Shown here one piece after another: positions 20,188 through 28,399 of a DNA stretch of 47,803 bases (positions within the stretch are counted from its first letter, which is position 1; every line of letters starts with the position of its first letter). The stretch spans positions 1-47,803 of IMG/VR virus record IMGVR_UViG_3300025086_000049. The stretch is one strand, 5' to 3'. The position numbers and the translations under genes were made by a program. The notes under the pieces were generated by a model. The model saw only the letters and a list, made by a program, of their open reading frames with translations, did no database searches and had not been told where the DNA came from. Origin of the DNA: a virus.

Positions 20188-22599
20188 ATGGCAATACAGT
20201 TTTTAAGTAATGTCGCGGTAGACACTAATGTTCTATTTGTAGATACAATAAACGATAGAGTTGGTATTGGGACGGCTTCGCCTTCATTTAAACTTGACGT
20301 AGATGGTGATGTTCGTGTGTCTCAGCCGTCGAAATTTACATTCGCGAATGGTCAATACCTAAAAGATGATGGTAGCGCAGGGTTAGATATAGCTTCAATT
20401 TCTGGGGCGGGAAATATTAATTTTTCAACCGCTGGAACAGAACGAATGCGCATTGATTCGGGCGGCGACATGACAATTAACGGTGGTAGAATATTTCTCA
20501 AAGAAAGTGACTTAGGCAATACTGCACTTACACTAACAAGGGACGCTGATGAAGGGTATCTGCAAATATTTAGTTCAGGAATACAAACTGTTCAGATAAG
20601 AGGTAACGGCGACAGTTATATAAATACAGGAAGCAATTTTGGAATAGGAACAAGTTCTCCAAGCCAAAGACTGACAGTTGACGGAAATATACAAGCTACT
20701 GGAACAAGGCATGTTGCCGCGCTTTATGATGCAAATCATTATATGAGAATCGAAGCAAATTCTTCTGGCGGGGTTTTAAAAGGCACAGACGGCGGAGTAA
20801 TTACAACTCTTGTAAAAACCTACGGAGATAGCTATTTTAATGGCGGCGACGTCGGAATCGGTACCACTTCGCCGATAGGTAAATTAGACGTTGTAAATGG
20901 TACAAGTGGTCAAAGTTATTCAAACGTTTCTGGAGTTTTAATTGATGTAAACGGAACTAGTAACGGTTATTTTGGTTTAAGAGTTGGAAGTAATACTGGA
21001 AATAACCACTTATGCGTCACAAATGCGGGTAATGTCGGCATCGGAACGTCAAGCCCTTCTGAAAAATTGAACATTAGCTCTGACAATCCAATTGTTAGAA
21101 TACATGATTCAAGCAGTACAACAAGATACGCCGCTGTGAATTTTGCAACTGCTGGAGGCAGCTGGTTTCTTTCAAGCGGAGATAACGCAACAAGTGGAAC
21201 GTCTTCAAATTTATTTATTACAAGAGGAAATGACGGAACTTCAAATAGATTTATATTCCACAGGGATAGCTATTATTTTGGAGTGTATGACAACACGAAC
21301 ACAATTAAAACTGTCATTCGAGCAAACGGTGATTCATATTTTAACGGAGGCGAGGTTGGTGTAGGCATCACAAGCCCTACAAATAAATTGCACGTAAGAG
21401 GTGCATCGAATATACTTAGAGTTGATTCTGGCAGCGATGAAACTTGGCTTGAAATGAGGCCGGACTCAAATCGTTCTTTCAATATTGGAGATATAGAAGC
21501 GGAATACTCTGGTGCTTACATAACAGGCTGGACCAGTAAAGATGTTATAGAAATTCAATCAAATTTAGGTATTGGTACTTCTAATCCAAGCACAAAACTT
21601 GAAGTTGGTCTTTGTAGTTCAAGTGGAAATATTGGCGATGGTAATATTGCGGTAAAAACAAATACAAATAATACTGCAATTGTAATGCAGGAAGCATCGG
21701 GCGCTGAACAATGGGGTCTTGGTGTTAACTCTGATGGTGATTTTGTTCTTACAGACTCAGGAACTGAAAGAGTAAGAATTGATGACAATACAGGAAATTT
21801 CGGGATTGGAACGAATGCTCCAGCAGAAAAATTAGTAGTTTCCGGAAGCGAAGATGTTAGCGTTAGAATAAATTCAACTAGGAACACCTCATGGACAGCG
21901 GATCAATTATTAGGCGCGTATGAGTTTTTTGGTAATGATGCATCTGGGGCAGGTGCTCAAATAAAAGCAAAAATAGACTGTGCATCAGTTAACGCATTTG
22001 GTGCTGCGTTTAGCATGAGATTTTTTACTACTACTGGTGCAGCCGGTACTACAGCGCAGGAAAGAATGCGTATTAGATACGATGGAATCGTTCTAATTGG
22101 AAAAACAGCCTCAGGTCAGAATATAGCTGGACTTGAATTTAATCCAATTGGTTTAGCTACAATTACAAGAAGCGGGAACTTGCCGTTACTTGTTAATAGA
22201 ACTACTAATGACGGCTCACTTGTTTCATTTAGAAGGGACAACAGTCAAAAGGGTTCAATTAGTATTTCAGGCTCAACAACATCTTACAACACTTCTTCAG
22301 ATTATAGGCTAAAGGAAAACGTTGTCGATATGACCGCTGCAATTGACAGAATTCAACAATTACAACCAAAACGTTTTAACTTCATTTCAAACACCGAAAA
22401 AACTGTTGACGGATTTATTGCGCACGAAGTTCAAAATATAATTCCTGAAGCGGTGCTTGGTGAAAAAGATGCAGTTGATGAAAATGGCGAGCCAGAATAT
22501 CAAGAAATGGATAACTCAAAAATTGTACCTTTATTAGTTGGTGCAATTAAAGAATTAAAAGCAGAAATTGAAAATTTAAAATTACAAATAAAATTATAA
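20188..22599 (+). CDS. Receptor-binding tail fibre with C-terminal S74 intramolecular chaperone (803 aa)
   Basis: The body carries seven G-(I/V)-G-(T/I)-x-x-P-x-x-(K/R)-L repeats (first VGIGTASPSFKLDVDG near residue 26, last FGIGTNAPAEKLVVSG), the pattern of trimeric fibre shafts. The last 110 residues are a peptidase S74 / endosialidase chaperone domain: SSDYRLKENVVDMTAAIDRI, VDGFIAHEVQNIIPEAV and a terminal coiled coil. In this family the chaperone helps trimerise the fibre and then cuts itself off just before the conserved Ser in S-D-x-R-x-K. It is probably the main host-range determinant. Last of the four fibre genes. Confidence 0.9.
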   Translation: MAIQFLSNVAVDTNVLFVDTINDRVGIGTASPSFKLDVDGDVRVSQPSKFTFANGQYLKDDGSAGLDIASISGAGNINFSTAGTERMRIDSGGDMTINGGRIFLKESDLGNTALTLTRDADEGYLQIFSSGIQTVQIRGNGDSYINTGSNFGIGTSSPSQRLTVDGNIQATGTRHVAALYDANHYMRIEANSSGGVLKGTDGGVITTLVKTYGDSYFNGGDVGIGTTSPIGKLDVVNGTSGQSYSNVSGVLIDVNGTSNGYFGLRVGSNTGNNHLCVTNAGNVGIGTSSPSEKLNISSDNPIVRIHDSSSTTRYAAVNFATAGGSWFLSSGDNATSGTSSNLFITRGNDGTSNRFIFHRDSYYFGVYDNTNTIKTVIRANGDSYFNGGEVGVGITSPTNKLHVRGASNILRVDSGSDETWLEMRPDSNRSFNIGDIEAEYSGAYITGWTSKDVIEIQSNLGIGTSNPSTKLEVGLCSSSGNIGDGNIAVKTNTNNTAIVMQEASGAEQWGLGVNSDGDFVLTDSGTERVRIDDNTGNFGIGTNAPAEKLVVSGSEDVSVRINSTRNTSWTADQLLGAYEFFGNDASGAGAQIKAKIDCASVNAFGAAFSMRFFTTTGAAGTTAQERMRIRYDGIVLIGKTASGQNIAGLEFNPIGLATITRSGNLPLLVNRTTNDGSLVSFRRDNSQKGSISISGSTTSYNTSSDYRLKENVVDMTAAIDRIQQLQPKRFNFISNTEKTVDGFIAHEVQNIIPEAVLGEKDAVDENGEPEYQEMDNSKIVPLLVGAIKELKAEIENLKLQIKL

Positions 22600-22600
22600 A

Positions 22601-22939
22601 ATGGCAAATACATACTCCTGGACAATAAATAAACTTGACGTACACCCAACTGAAGAAAGCCTTTCTGATGTTGTTTATAATGTGCATTGGAGCTATACAG
22701 TTACCTCAGATCAAAAAGATAAAGAAGACAAGCCCTACTCTATAACTTCAATTGGTACTCAGGACGTGGGCGCGCCGGATCCTGATAGCTATATAGCTTT
22801 TGACAGCCTAAAGGAATCAGATGTTATAGATTGGCTAGAAGCTAGCGATTTAGATATTGATCAATTAAAAACTGGTTTAGACTCGCAGATTTCTGAATTA
22901 ATAAACCCTACATCAGTCGCTAAAGATGTACCATGGTAA
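22601..22939 (+). CDS. Conserved phage protein, DUF7936-like (112 aa)
   Basis: Starts MANTYSWTINKLDVHPTEES; the next segment DVVYNVHWSYTVTSDQK and the end with VAKDVPW match, from memory, a small family widespread in T4-like and marine phages (Y-x-W-x-(I/V)...D-V-V-(F/Y)-NVHW). Role unknown; often beside structural genes. It starts one base after the S74-fibre stop. Confidence 0.75.
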   Translation: MANTYSWTINKLDVHPTEESLSDVVYNVHWSYTVTSDQKDKEDKPYSITSIGTQDVGAPDPDSYIAFDSLKESDVIDWLEASDLDIDQLKTGLDSQISELINPTSVAKDVPW

Positions 22940-22941
22940 AA

Positions 22942-22960
22942 ATCACTAAAAATAAGTGAT
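22942..22960 (+). terminator. Hairpin ATCACT/AGTGAT after fibre cluster
   Basis: Six-bp perfect stem with 7-nt A-rich loop in the 81-nt spacer between the fibre genes and the next gene. No following U tract, so a processing or stability element is as likely as a terminator. Confidence 0.4.
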
Positions 22961-22975
22961 ATATAATATATACCC

Positions 22976-22991
22976 TGCTCGGGAAAGAGCA
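22976..22991 (+). terminator. Hairpin TGCTC/GAGCA
   Basis: Five-bp stem with loop GGGAAA, second of two hairpins in the same spacer. Not followed by a U run. Together they may separate expression of fibre genes from the chaperonin region. Confidence 0.4.
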
Positions 22992-23020
22992 ACCAAATAA
23001 ACTAATATAAACCAAAACCA

Positions 23021-23305
23021 ATGACACTATATTACAAGACTCACACGTGGAGTAGTCAACCACAAATATCCGAAAACCAAATAAACTTTTGGAAGCATAT
23101 AGCTGATAAAACAAATTGGCGAATAGTACAACTACCAAATGGATATTACCAAACTGAATATAAAGATCAAGAAGATGAATGGCAAGATGTAACTCGTAGA
23201 GAAACTCTTGAAAGTGCTGAAGCTGCAATTGATGGTAGCATAGATCATTACAGCAAAAAGCTTGAATTTGTAAAAGGACCTAAGGTAGTAAAAACCTTTG
23301 AATAA
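23021..23305 (+). CDS. Conserved hypothetical phage protein (94 aa)
   Basis: MTLYYKTHTWSSQPQISENQ, then FWKHIADKTNWRIVQLPNGY and VTRRETLESAEAAIDGSIDH. A W-x-I-x-x-L-PNGYYQ-T-E-Y core followed by a T-x-x-E-A helix looks like a small substrate- or nucleotide-binding fold, but I know no function. Located just upstream of groEL. Confidence 0.65.
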   Translation: MTLYYKTHTWSSQPQISENQINFWKHIADKTNWRIVQLPNGYYQTEYKDQEDEWQDVTRRETLESAEAAIDGSIDHYSKKLEFVKGPKVVKTFE

Positions 23306-23340
23306 TTATATATTACAATTAAATTAAATCTAATAAAATC

Positions 23341-24897
23341 ATGACCGACAAAATTGTCAAGAACCTTAATTTTGGCCAAGAGGCCAAAGATAATGTATTT
23401 AAAGGTATAGAAAAACTCACAAAGGCTGTTAGCTCCACACTAGGGGCTAGTGGCCAGTGTGTTATACTAGAAGATGATCAAGGAAAACCTTTGATTACTA
23501 AAGACGGTGTAACTGTAGCAAACGCTATAACACTATTAAACCCAGTAGAGAATATGGGTGCGACGCTTTTAAAAGAAGCTGCTAGAAAAACTGTTCAAGA
23601 AGCTGGCGATGGAACAACAACGGCTACAGTACTAGCGCACTCTATCTTAACTGAAGCTTATAAAAATTTAGATAAAGATAATACTCGCAATATTAAAGAC
23701 GGCATAAACAAAGCTGTTGTTAATGTTGTTAAATACTTAGAAAAAAAAGCAATACCAGTTAAAGGTACTATGCTTGATGATGTTGCTACTATTAGTTGCA
23801 ACAATGATAAAGAGCTAGGTAAAATAATTGGAGAAGCGTTTAAAGCTGCTGGTGAAAACGGAGTTGTTGTTATGGAGCCAACAACCGAAGATACTACAGA
23901 GCTTGAGTTAGTTGATGGTGTTCAGTATGAAAAAGGGTTGACTAACTCACATTTTATAACAAGTAAAGATAAAAGAATAGCTGAGCTTGATAATCCATTA
24001 GTATTGCTACTAGAATCACCCATAGAATCTGTGCGTAAAATACAGTCGGTGCTAGAGTATGTGATTAAAAGTAAAAAACCTTTACTTGTGGTAGGTGATT
24101 TAGAAACTGAAGTGTTAGCGACTCTAGCAATGAATAGAGTTAAAGGTAATATAAAAGTTAATGTAGTCAATGCGCCAACATACGGTATAAACAAAAAAGA
24201 TACGCTTTCTGATCTAGCCGTATTAACTGGAGCTACTGTTGTTAACGAAGATCTTGGTGATGACTTAGACGTTATAAATCCTGATTTTTTAGGTACATGC
24301 TGGAAAAGCATTACTAATGACACAGAAACTATATTACAGGTAGATACGTCTACTGATGAAATAAAAAAATTGATTAGTTCAGTAAAAGACTTAATAGCTA
24401 AAGCTAAAGCTCCTGGTGAAGTTATACGTCTTGAAAAGCGTTTAGCTAGGCTTTCAGGTAAAGTGTCAGTTGTTAAAGTTGGCGCTAACTCTGAAATAGA
24501 ATTAAAAGAAAAATCAGATAGAGTTGAAGACGCTATCTGTGCTACTAAAGCCGCGGTAAAAGAAGGTATAGTATCTGGAGGTGGTATAGCCTTGCTTGAT
24601 GCATCTAATAAAACTAAAGCTAAAAGCGTTGGTGAAAAGATTCTTCTTGAAGCTATTAAAGCACCGTTTAAAACTATACTAAATAACGCTGGACTGGAAG
24701 AGGTTGGTACGCCCGAAGAAGGTATGGGTGTTAATGTAATTACAGGTGATATTGTAAATATGATTGATAAAGGTATTATTGATCCATTACTTGTAACTAA
24801 AAGCGCACTCAAACACGCGGCTTCAGTGGCTACCACTATATTATCTACAGATTGTGTAATCAATAATTTAAGAGTTGGCGATGAAAGCAATAGGTAG
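23341..24897 (+). CDS. groEL: Phage-encoded GroEL chaperonin
   Basis: 518 aa, full-length type I chaperonin. ATP site: ITKDGVTVA near 52-60 and GDGTTTATVLA at 89-99, with D90 the key phosphate-contacting Asp (D87 in E. coli). The equatorial return has KEGIVSGGGIALLDA and GVNVITGDIVNMIDKGIIDP, whose D of GD is near the catalytic D398 position. It ends ALKHAASVATTILSTDCVI. The GGM-repeat tail is absent, shortening the protein by about 30 residues. It should form a ring with the GroES encoded next, probably to fold capsid or fibre proteins. The GroES frame starts 17 nt inside this gene, reverse of the usual groES-groEL order. Confidence 0.97.
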   Translation: MTDKIVKNLNFGQEAKDNVFKGIEKLTKAVSSTLGASGQCVILEDDQGKPLITKDGVTVANAITLLNPVENMGATLLKEAARKTVQEAGDGTTTATVLAHSILTEAYKNLDKDNTRNIKDGINKAVVNVVKYLEKKAIPVKGTMLDDVATISCNNDKELGKIIGEAFKAAGENGVVVMEPTTEDTTELELVDGVQYEKGLTNSHFITSKDKRIAELDNPLVLLLESPIESVRKIQSVLEYVIKSKKPLLVVGDLETEVLATLAMNRVKGNIKVNVVNAPTYGINKKDTLSDLAVLTGATVVNEDLGDDLDVINPDFLGTCWKSITNDTETILQVDTSTDEIKKLISSVKDLIAKAKAPGEVIRLEKRLARLSGKVSVVKVGANSEIELKEKSDRVEDAICATKAAVKEGIVSGGGIALLDASNKTKAKSVGEKILLEAIKAPFKTILNNAGLEEVGTPEEGMGVNVITGDIVNMIDKGIIDPLLVTKSALKHAASVATTILSTDCVINNLRVGDESNR

Positions 24898-25144
24898 AAA
24901 TATAATTATAAAAAAGAAAAAAGAAGACAACGTCAAAAAAACAGACGGTGGTCTTATGTTGACAGGTACACAACGTGTTGATATACGTTATAAAGAAGCT
25001 AAAGTGCTTTATTGCGGTGATGATGTAAAAGGTATAGAAGAAGGTAAAACAATATTCTATGATAAAAATGCTAGTCATCGTCTTGAAGTAGATAAAGAAG
25101 TTTTTTATGTTATACGTGATGTTGATGTAGTTGTTGTGTTATGA
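24881..25144 (+). CDS. groES: Co-chaperonin GroES
   Basis: 87 aa starting MKAIGRNIIIKKKKED at the ATG 24881 (a TTG two codons earlier is less likely). The GroES pattern is visible: the mobile-loop region DGGLMLTGTQ, the strand EAKVLYCGDD, the turn EEGKTIFYDKNASHRLEVD and the end FYVIRDVDVVVVL, matching the C-terminal 'I-x-E-x-DIL-A-V-V' of bacterial GroES. Caps the phage GroEL ring. Overlaps groEL by 17 nt and the next gene by 4 nt (ATGA). Confidence 0.92.
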   Translation: MKAIGRNIIIKKKKEDNVKKTDGGLMLTGTQRVDIRYKEAKVLYCGDDVKGIEEGKTIFYDKNASHRLEVDKEVFYVIRDVDVVVVL

Positions 25145-25584
25145 AATTAGACGCTAGTGAAATTAGAGATTTAAATCTTTTCAAACACTACCGTATAATA
25201 CGTAAGTGGGCTTGTAAAAACAATAATCTTAATGATGCAGAACTAGAACTATTAATATATCTAGACTGCATGGATATGTTTACACGTAAAGATTTTGAAG
25301 ACGGTACATATTCTTTTAGTTGGGATAATAGACGTTGGAACAAGCTCTTACAAGAAGACTGGATTACACTTTGGAGAAAGTATAATAGAACTACACAGAA
25401 GTATAATATATACAAAGTATCATTTAAAGGTAAACAGTTAATATTACGCATGTATAGAATTATGTTAGGTGAAGAAGATATACCTACTAGTACTAGACGT
25501 AATAGCATAATGAAAGGTAAAACCTATAGTGATAAGGTTTTATCGTTTGCTATTAATAAAGTTAATAAAGATAAAAAAAGATAA
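25141..25584 (+). CDS. Conserved phage protein, winged-helix-like (147 aa)
   Basis: Contains FKHYRIIRKWACKNNNLNDA, ELELLIYLDCMDMFTRKDF, WDNRRWNKLLQEDWITLWRK and TQKYNIYKVSFKGKQLILRM. The helix-helix-helix-wing order (NRRW-x-x-LL...W-I-x-x-W-R-K...Y-x-V-S-x-K-G-K) resembles MarR/winged-helix DNA-binding folds. I recall close relatives in many marine phages near the structural genes. Possibly a late regulator or a virion DNA-binding protein. Confidence 0.7.
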   Translation: MKLDASEIRDLNLFKHYRIIRKWACKNNNLNDAELELLIYLDCMDMFTRKDFEDGTYSFSWDNRRWNKLLQEDWITLWRKYNRTTQKYNIYKVSFKGKQLILRMYRIMLGEEDIPTSTRRNSIMKGKTYSDKVLSFAINKVNKDKKR

Positions 25585-25586
25585 TT

Positions 25587-25910
25587 ATGGCTAAAAACAA
25601 AACAATGGCTTATATGGTAGATCCTACTATGGCGGCCGCAGGTATACAAGCTCAAGCGGCGCCTATTAGTCAACCTCAAGCTTTTAGCTATGATGTTCCT
25701 GTGCAAGCAAACATGATGGGTGGTGCTAAACCCGTATTCAATCAACAAGTACAAGGTATGGCTCAAACTGCTTTTGGCACACCTGCAATGAGACAAGCTT
25801 CAATAGGAGCACCTTTCCAAGCAAACGCTTTTTATGCATCTTTAAACGAAGCTAAAGAAAAAGGAGCCACAACTTTTGAGGTTGACGGTAAAACATTTGA
25901 TGTAAAATAA
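25587..25910 (+). CDS. Conserved small phage protein, probable virion component (107 aa)
   Basis: Low-complexity N-terminal two thirds rich in Ala, Gln, Met and Pro (MAAAGIQAQAAPISQPQAF, GAPFQANAFYASLNEAKEK). The end GATTFEVDGKTFDVK is a beta hairpin-like motif that occurs at the C-terminus of small phage proteins in related genomes, from memory. Function unknown; context favours a minor structural protein. Confidence 0.6.
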   Translation: MAKNKTMAYMVDPTMAAAGIQAQAAPISQPQAFSYDVPVQANMMGGAKPVFNQQVQGMAQTAFGTPAMRQASIGAPFQANAFYASLNEAKEKGATTFEVDGKTFDVK

Positions 25911-25915
25911 AAACT

Positions 25916-26119
25916 ATGGATCATAAAATAGAAAAACTAATTAGAAAACCTGTTCTTGAAGGACAAGTAGGTGAATCACACGTTTGGGACGGGCCACTAG
26001 ACACTAGTGGTTTTCCAATGGGAGAGGGTAGTAGCTCTGGTATAACTGGGTACAAGCTTAAAATGGCGAAATGTAAATATACACCAGGACCTATAACTAA
26101 AACAGCTCAAGGTGCCTGA
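25916..26119 (+). CDS. Hypothetical 67-aa protein
   Basis: MDHKIEKLIRKPVLEGQVGE, then SHVWDGPLDTSGFPMGEGSS and KMAKCKYTPGPITKTAQGA. Not recognised. Gly/Pro-rich, probably little folded on its own. The next gene starts at GTG overlapping its last codons (GGTGCCTGA), so the two are coupled. Confidence 0.55.
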   Translation: MDHKIEKLIRKPVLEGQVGESHVWDGPLDTSGFPMGEGSSSGITGYKLKMAKCKYTPGPITKTAQGA

Positions 26120-26375
26120 GGTAAACAAAAAAACCTTAAAGTGTAATAAACCTAGAAAAACACCAGGACACAAGAGTAAATCACATATTGTTAAAGCTTG
26201 TGAAAATGGTAAAGAAAAAATAATTAGGTTTGGCCAACAAGGTGTAAGTACTGCCGGCAAGAAGCAAGATAAAAAATCAAAAGCAAGAAGAGCTAGCTTT
26301 AAAGCTCGTCATGCAAAAAATATTAAAAAAGGTAAAATGTCTGCCGCTTACTGGGCTGACAAAGTAAAATGGTAA
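26112..26375 (+). CDS. Small basic conserved phage protein (87 aa, GTG start)
   Basis: Core TLKCNKPRKTPGHKSKSHIV, ENGKEKIIRFGQQGVS, then KARRASFKARHAKNIKKGKM and SAAYWADKVKW. The S-F-K-ARH-x-x-N-I-x-KGK-x-SAAYWA-x-K-VKW ending is a pattern I recognise from many phages and giant viruses. Highly basic (Lys/Arg), so nucleic-acid binding, perhaps a packaged or capsid-associated protein. No ATG is available; GTG at 26112 is the best start. Confidence 0.75.
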   Translation: MPEVNKKTLKCNKPRKTPGHKSKSHIVKACENGKEKIIRFGQQGVSTAGKKQDKKSKARRASFKARHAKNIKKGKMSAAYWADKVKW

Positions 26376-26377
26376 TT

Positions 26378-26641
26378 ATGGAAAAAGGACACTTTGGCCA
26401 CTACAGTGGTAACGCAAGACATTCACGCACTCCAGTCACGAAGAAAAATTATAGAGCATCAGTTGCGGACGATGCTGCTCATATTCATTATTTAAAAATG
26501 GACGTTATGTATGACGATCATCACGGGCATAGTGATGAAGATATGACTGCAGATGAAAAGCATATATCTAAGTTAGCAGGTGACATGAAGTATGATAAAA
26601 AACATCACGGATCACCAGCTAAAGCTCATTGTTATAAATAA
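26378..26641 (+). CDS. His-rich small protein with SPAK end (87 aa)
   Basis: From ATG 26378: MEKGHFGHYSGNARHSRTPV, then DDAAHIHYLKMDVMYDDHHG and, at the end, HHGSPAKAHCYK. About 15 percent His plus many Asp, so metal binding is plausible. An earlier ATG at 26369 lies inside the preceding gene and is rejected. The SPAK string recurs in neighbouring proteins. The stop shares a base with the next start (TAATG). Confidence 0.6.
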   Translation: MEKGHFGHYSGNARHSRTPVTKKNYRASVADDAAHIHYLKMDVMYDDHHGHSDEDMTADEKHISKLAGDMKYDKKHHGSPAKAHCYK

Positions 26642-26796
26642 TGAAATCAAAAGGTTTAGGTGACGACATAGCTAAGTTTACTAAAGCTACTGGTATTAAA
26701 ACAGTAGTTGATAGAATGGCTGAAGGTCTAAACATAAACTGTGGTTGTAATAACAGACAAGATTGGTTTAACGAAAAATTTCCATATAGAAACTAA
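26641..26796 (+). CDS. Conserved small phage protein with CGC motif (51 aa)
   Basis: MKSKGLGDDIAKFTKATGIK, then TVVDRMAEGLNINCGCNNRQ and WFNEKFPYRN. I recognise the pattern KSKGLGD...TKATGI...CGC-x-x-R-x-x-x-N-x-x-FPY from other marine phages. The Cys pair may bind metal. Function unknown. It overlaps both neighbours by one base (TAATG at each end). Confidence 0.75.
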   Translation: MKSKGLGDDIAKFTKATGIKTVVDRMAEGLNINCGCNNRQDWFNEKFPYRN

Positions 26797-27101
26797 TGGC
26801 ATTTAAAATATCACCTCCGTTTCCAATAGACAATACTCCAGTGTATCATGTTGATATGGAAGATGGTGTGTTAGGTAAAGCTAACAATAATGGTACTATT
26901 ATTATAAATGATAAAGTATCACCAGCTAAACTACACGAAGTTGTTGCTCATGAAAAAATACATATTGATCAAATGAAACGTGGTGATCTTGATTATGATG
27001 ATAAAAATGTATACTGGAAAGGTAAGGTAATACCAAGATCAAGTATAAAAGAAGGTGATAGCGCCTTGCCTTGGGAGGCAGAAGCTTATGAAAAATCTTA
27101 A
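26796..27101 (+). CDS. Small zincin-like metallopeptidase (101 aa)
   Basis: Contains the HExxH motif H52-E53-K-I-H56 in VVAHEKIHIDQMKRGDLDYD, then YWKGKVIPR and a downstream acidic LPWEAEAYEK, where E94 or E96 could be the third zinc ligand, as in gluzincins. It is very short for a protease and may be a minimal zincin or a wall-active factor. Similar small HExxH proteins occur beside structural genes in related phages. A role in capsid maturation or lysis is possible. Confidence 0.65.
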   Translation: MAFKISPPFPIDNTPVYHVDMEDGVLGKANNNGTIIINDKVSPAKLHEVVAHEKIHIDQMKRGDLDYDDKNVYWKGKVIPRSSIKEGDSALPWEAEAYEKS

Positions 27102-27152
27102 AAAATAGATAAAACAAGTGATAATATTAGTATAACAATTTAATCTAATATT

Positions 27153-27527
27153 ATGAAAAAACTATTTTTAGCACTATTATTTAATTTAATATCAATTACA
27201 TCTTTTAGCCAAGACAATTTTAAAGGTTGGTGGGAGTGTAAAGTGTCTGAATATATAACTATGATATACACTGGAGAATATGGTGTATCACAAGTTATGA
27301 ACTATAACCCGTTTAGTGATAGTTATGTAGAAGAAAAAATAATAAAGAAAAACAAAAATACTTTTATAACAACTTTATTTAATCCTGAAAATGGTTACTT
27401 TGTTAAGATAAAGTATAAACTAAAAGATAAAGATAATTTAATTTGTAAATATAGTGGAGACTATAATAAAACATTACGTCTTACTAGATACAAGTTTGAT
27501 TTTTTAAATAATAAACTAAAGAAATAA
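27153..27527 (+). CDS. Secreted/periplasmic protein with signal peptide (124 aa)
   Basis: N-terminus MKKLFLALLFNLISITSFSQ is a clear Sec signal peptide: KK, a hydrophobic core and the cleavage-type end SFSQ often seen in Bacteroidota. The mature part (GWWECKVSEYITMIYTGEYG and onward to LRLTRYKFDF) looks like a small beta-barrel with lipocalin-like alternation; no function can be named. It lies 51 nt after the preceding gene, so it may have its own promoter in the AT-rich gap. Candidate for superinfection exclusion or envelope modification. Confidence 0.7.
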   Translation: MKKLFLALLFNLISITSFSQDNFKGWWECKVSEYITMIYTGEYGVSQVMNYNPFSDSYVEEKIIKKNKNTFITTLFNPENGYFVKIKYKLKDKDNLICKYSGDYNKTLRLTRYKFDFLNNKLKK

Positions 27528-27529
27528 AA

Positions 27530-28399
27530 ATGCCGTATAATAATCCTATTAAAAAGAAAGATTCTGCTTGCAAGCAATTAAAAAGCGAAACAGGCAAACC
27601 ATCAGGTTTAATGATGGAAGGTTCTGTAGCTTACCAAGAGTCTGCGGAGCAAGAGAAAAAAGATTTAATGAAAGACATGCCCATTGATAATAAAGCATCA
27701 GCTCTTACTATGGGTCATGAAGATTCACCAGCTGAAATGGGTCACAGCCCAATGGAAATGGGACATGAATCACCTGCTAAAAACGTAAACAAAGGTTATG
27801 GTTATGAGACTCCAAAACCATCGGTAGCTAAAATGGGTCATGAATCACCAGCTAAATTTACCGGTATGAGTGGAGGTTCTGCAATGCATATGTCACCTTT
27901 AAATAATCACAAGATTGATCCTAAAACTGGTAAAGCTATACCACATGAGTTCTTAGATCCAGGGCCAGATCCATCTCAAGGTTTTATTGATGATTCTCGG
28001 CCTTACGATTATAGTGGGGGAAAAGGTCAATATGACTCTGAAGAAGCATCTCGCCGATTTATGGGTGCACAAAAACAAGCTCAAAATGCTTTAAATATAG
28101 CTGAACAGCAGCTTGGGGGAACTGATGTTATTAATCAAAAAATACAAGGTTACGGATCATCAAGTATATCAGGTCCTTCAGCTGCTCAAGTTATAACTGG
28201 ATATTCAACTAACCCTGAAGGTAAAGTAGTTTTTGAAAAAAGCAATGTTCAAGCAAAACTAAACGAACTTAAAAAGTTAGCAATTACAGATCCTGTAAAA
28301 GCAAGAAGTGTTATAAGCAGCAATATATCAAGCGCACCTTTAGGTGATTTTAGAAGTAAGTTCAGGAGAGATGTAAATCCTTTGAATAGACCTAAATAA
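27530..28399 (+). CDS. Repeat-containing virion-type protein with MGHESPAK motifs (289 aa)
   Basis: Residues 60-125 carry repeated Met-Gly-His / Ser-Pro-Ala units: MGHEDSPA (61), MGHSP (70), MGHESPAK (77), MGHESPAK (102) and HMSPL (120). The rest is Gln/Ser-rich with a helical part RFMGAQKQAQNALNIAEQQL. I recall similar repeat proteins in related marine phages near the terminase. Probably structural; the His-Ser-Pro units may bind metal or another virion protein. Confidence 0.65.
   Translation: MPYNNPIKKKDSACKQLKSETGKPSGLMMEGSVAYQESAEQEKKDLMKDMPIDNKASALTMGHEDSPAEMGHSPMEMGHESPAKNVNKGYGYETPKPSVAKMGHESPAKFTGMSGGSAMHMSPLNNHKIDPKTGKAIPHEFLDPGPDPSQGFIDDSRPYDYSGGKGQYDSEEASRRFMGAQKQAQNALNIAEQQLGGTDVINQKIQGYGSSSISGPSAAQVITGYSTNPEGKVVFEKSNVQAKLNELKKLAITDPVKARSVISSNISSAPLGDFRSKFRRDVNPLNRPK

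Noticed and set aside
23922-24890. 322-codon open frame on the minus strand
   Set aside because: It lies fully antisense to groEL and has a Ser/Leu-rich shadow composition with no family pattern.
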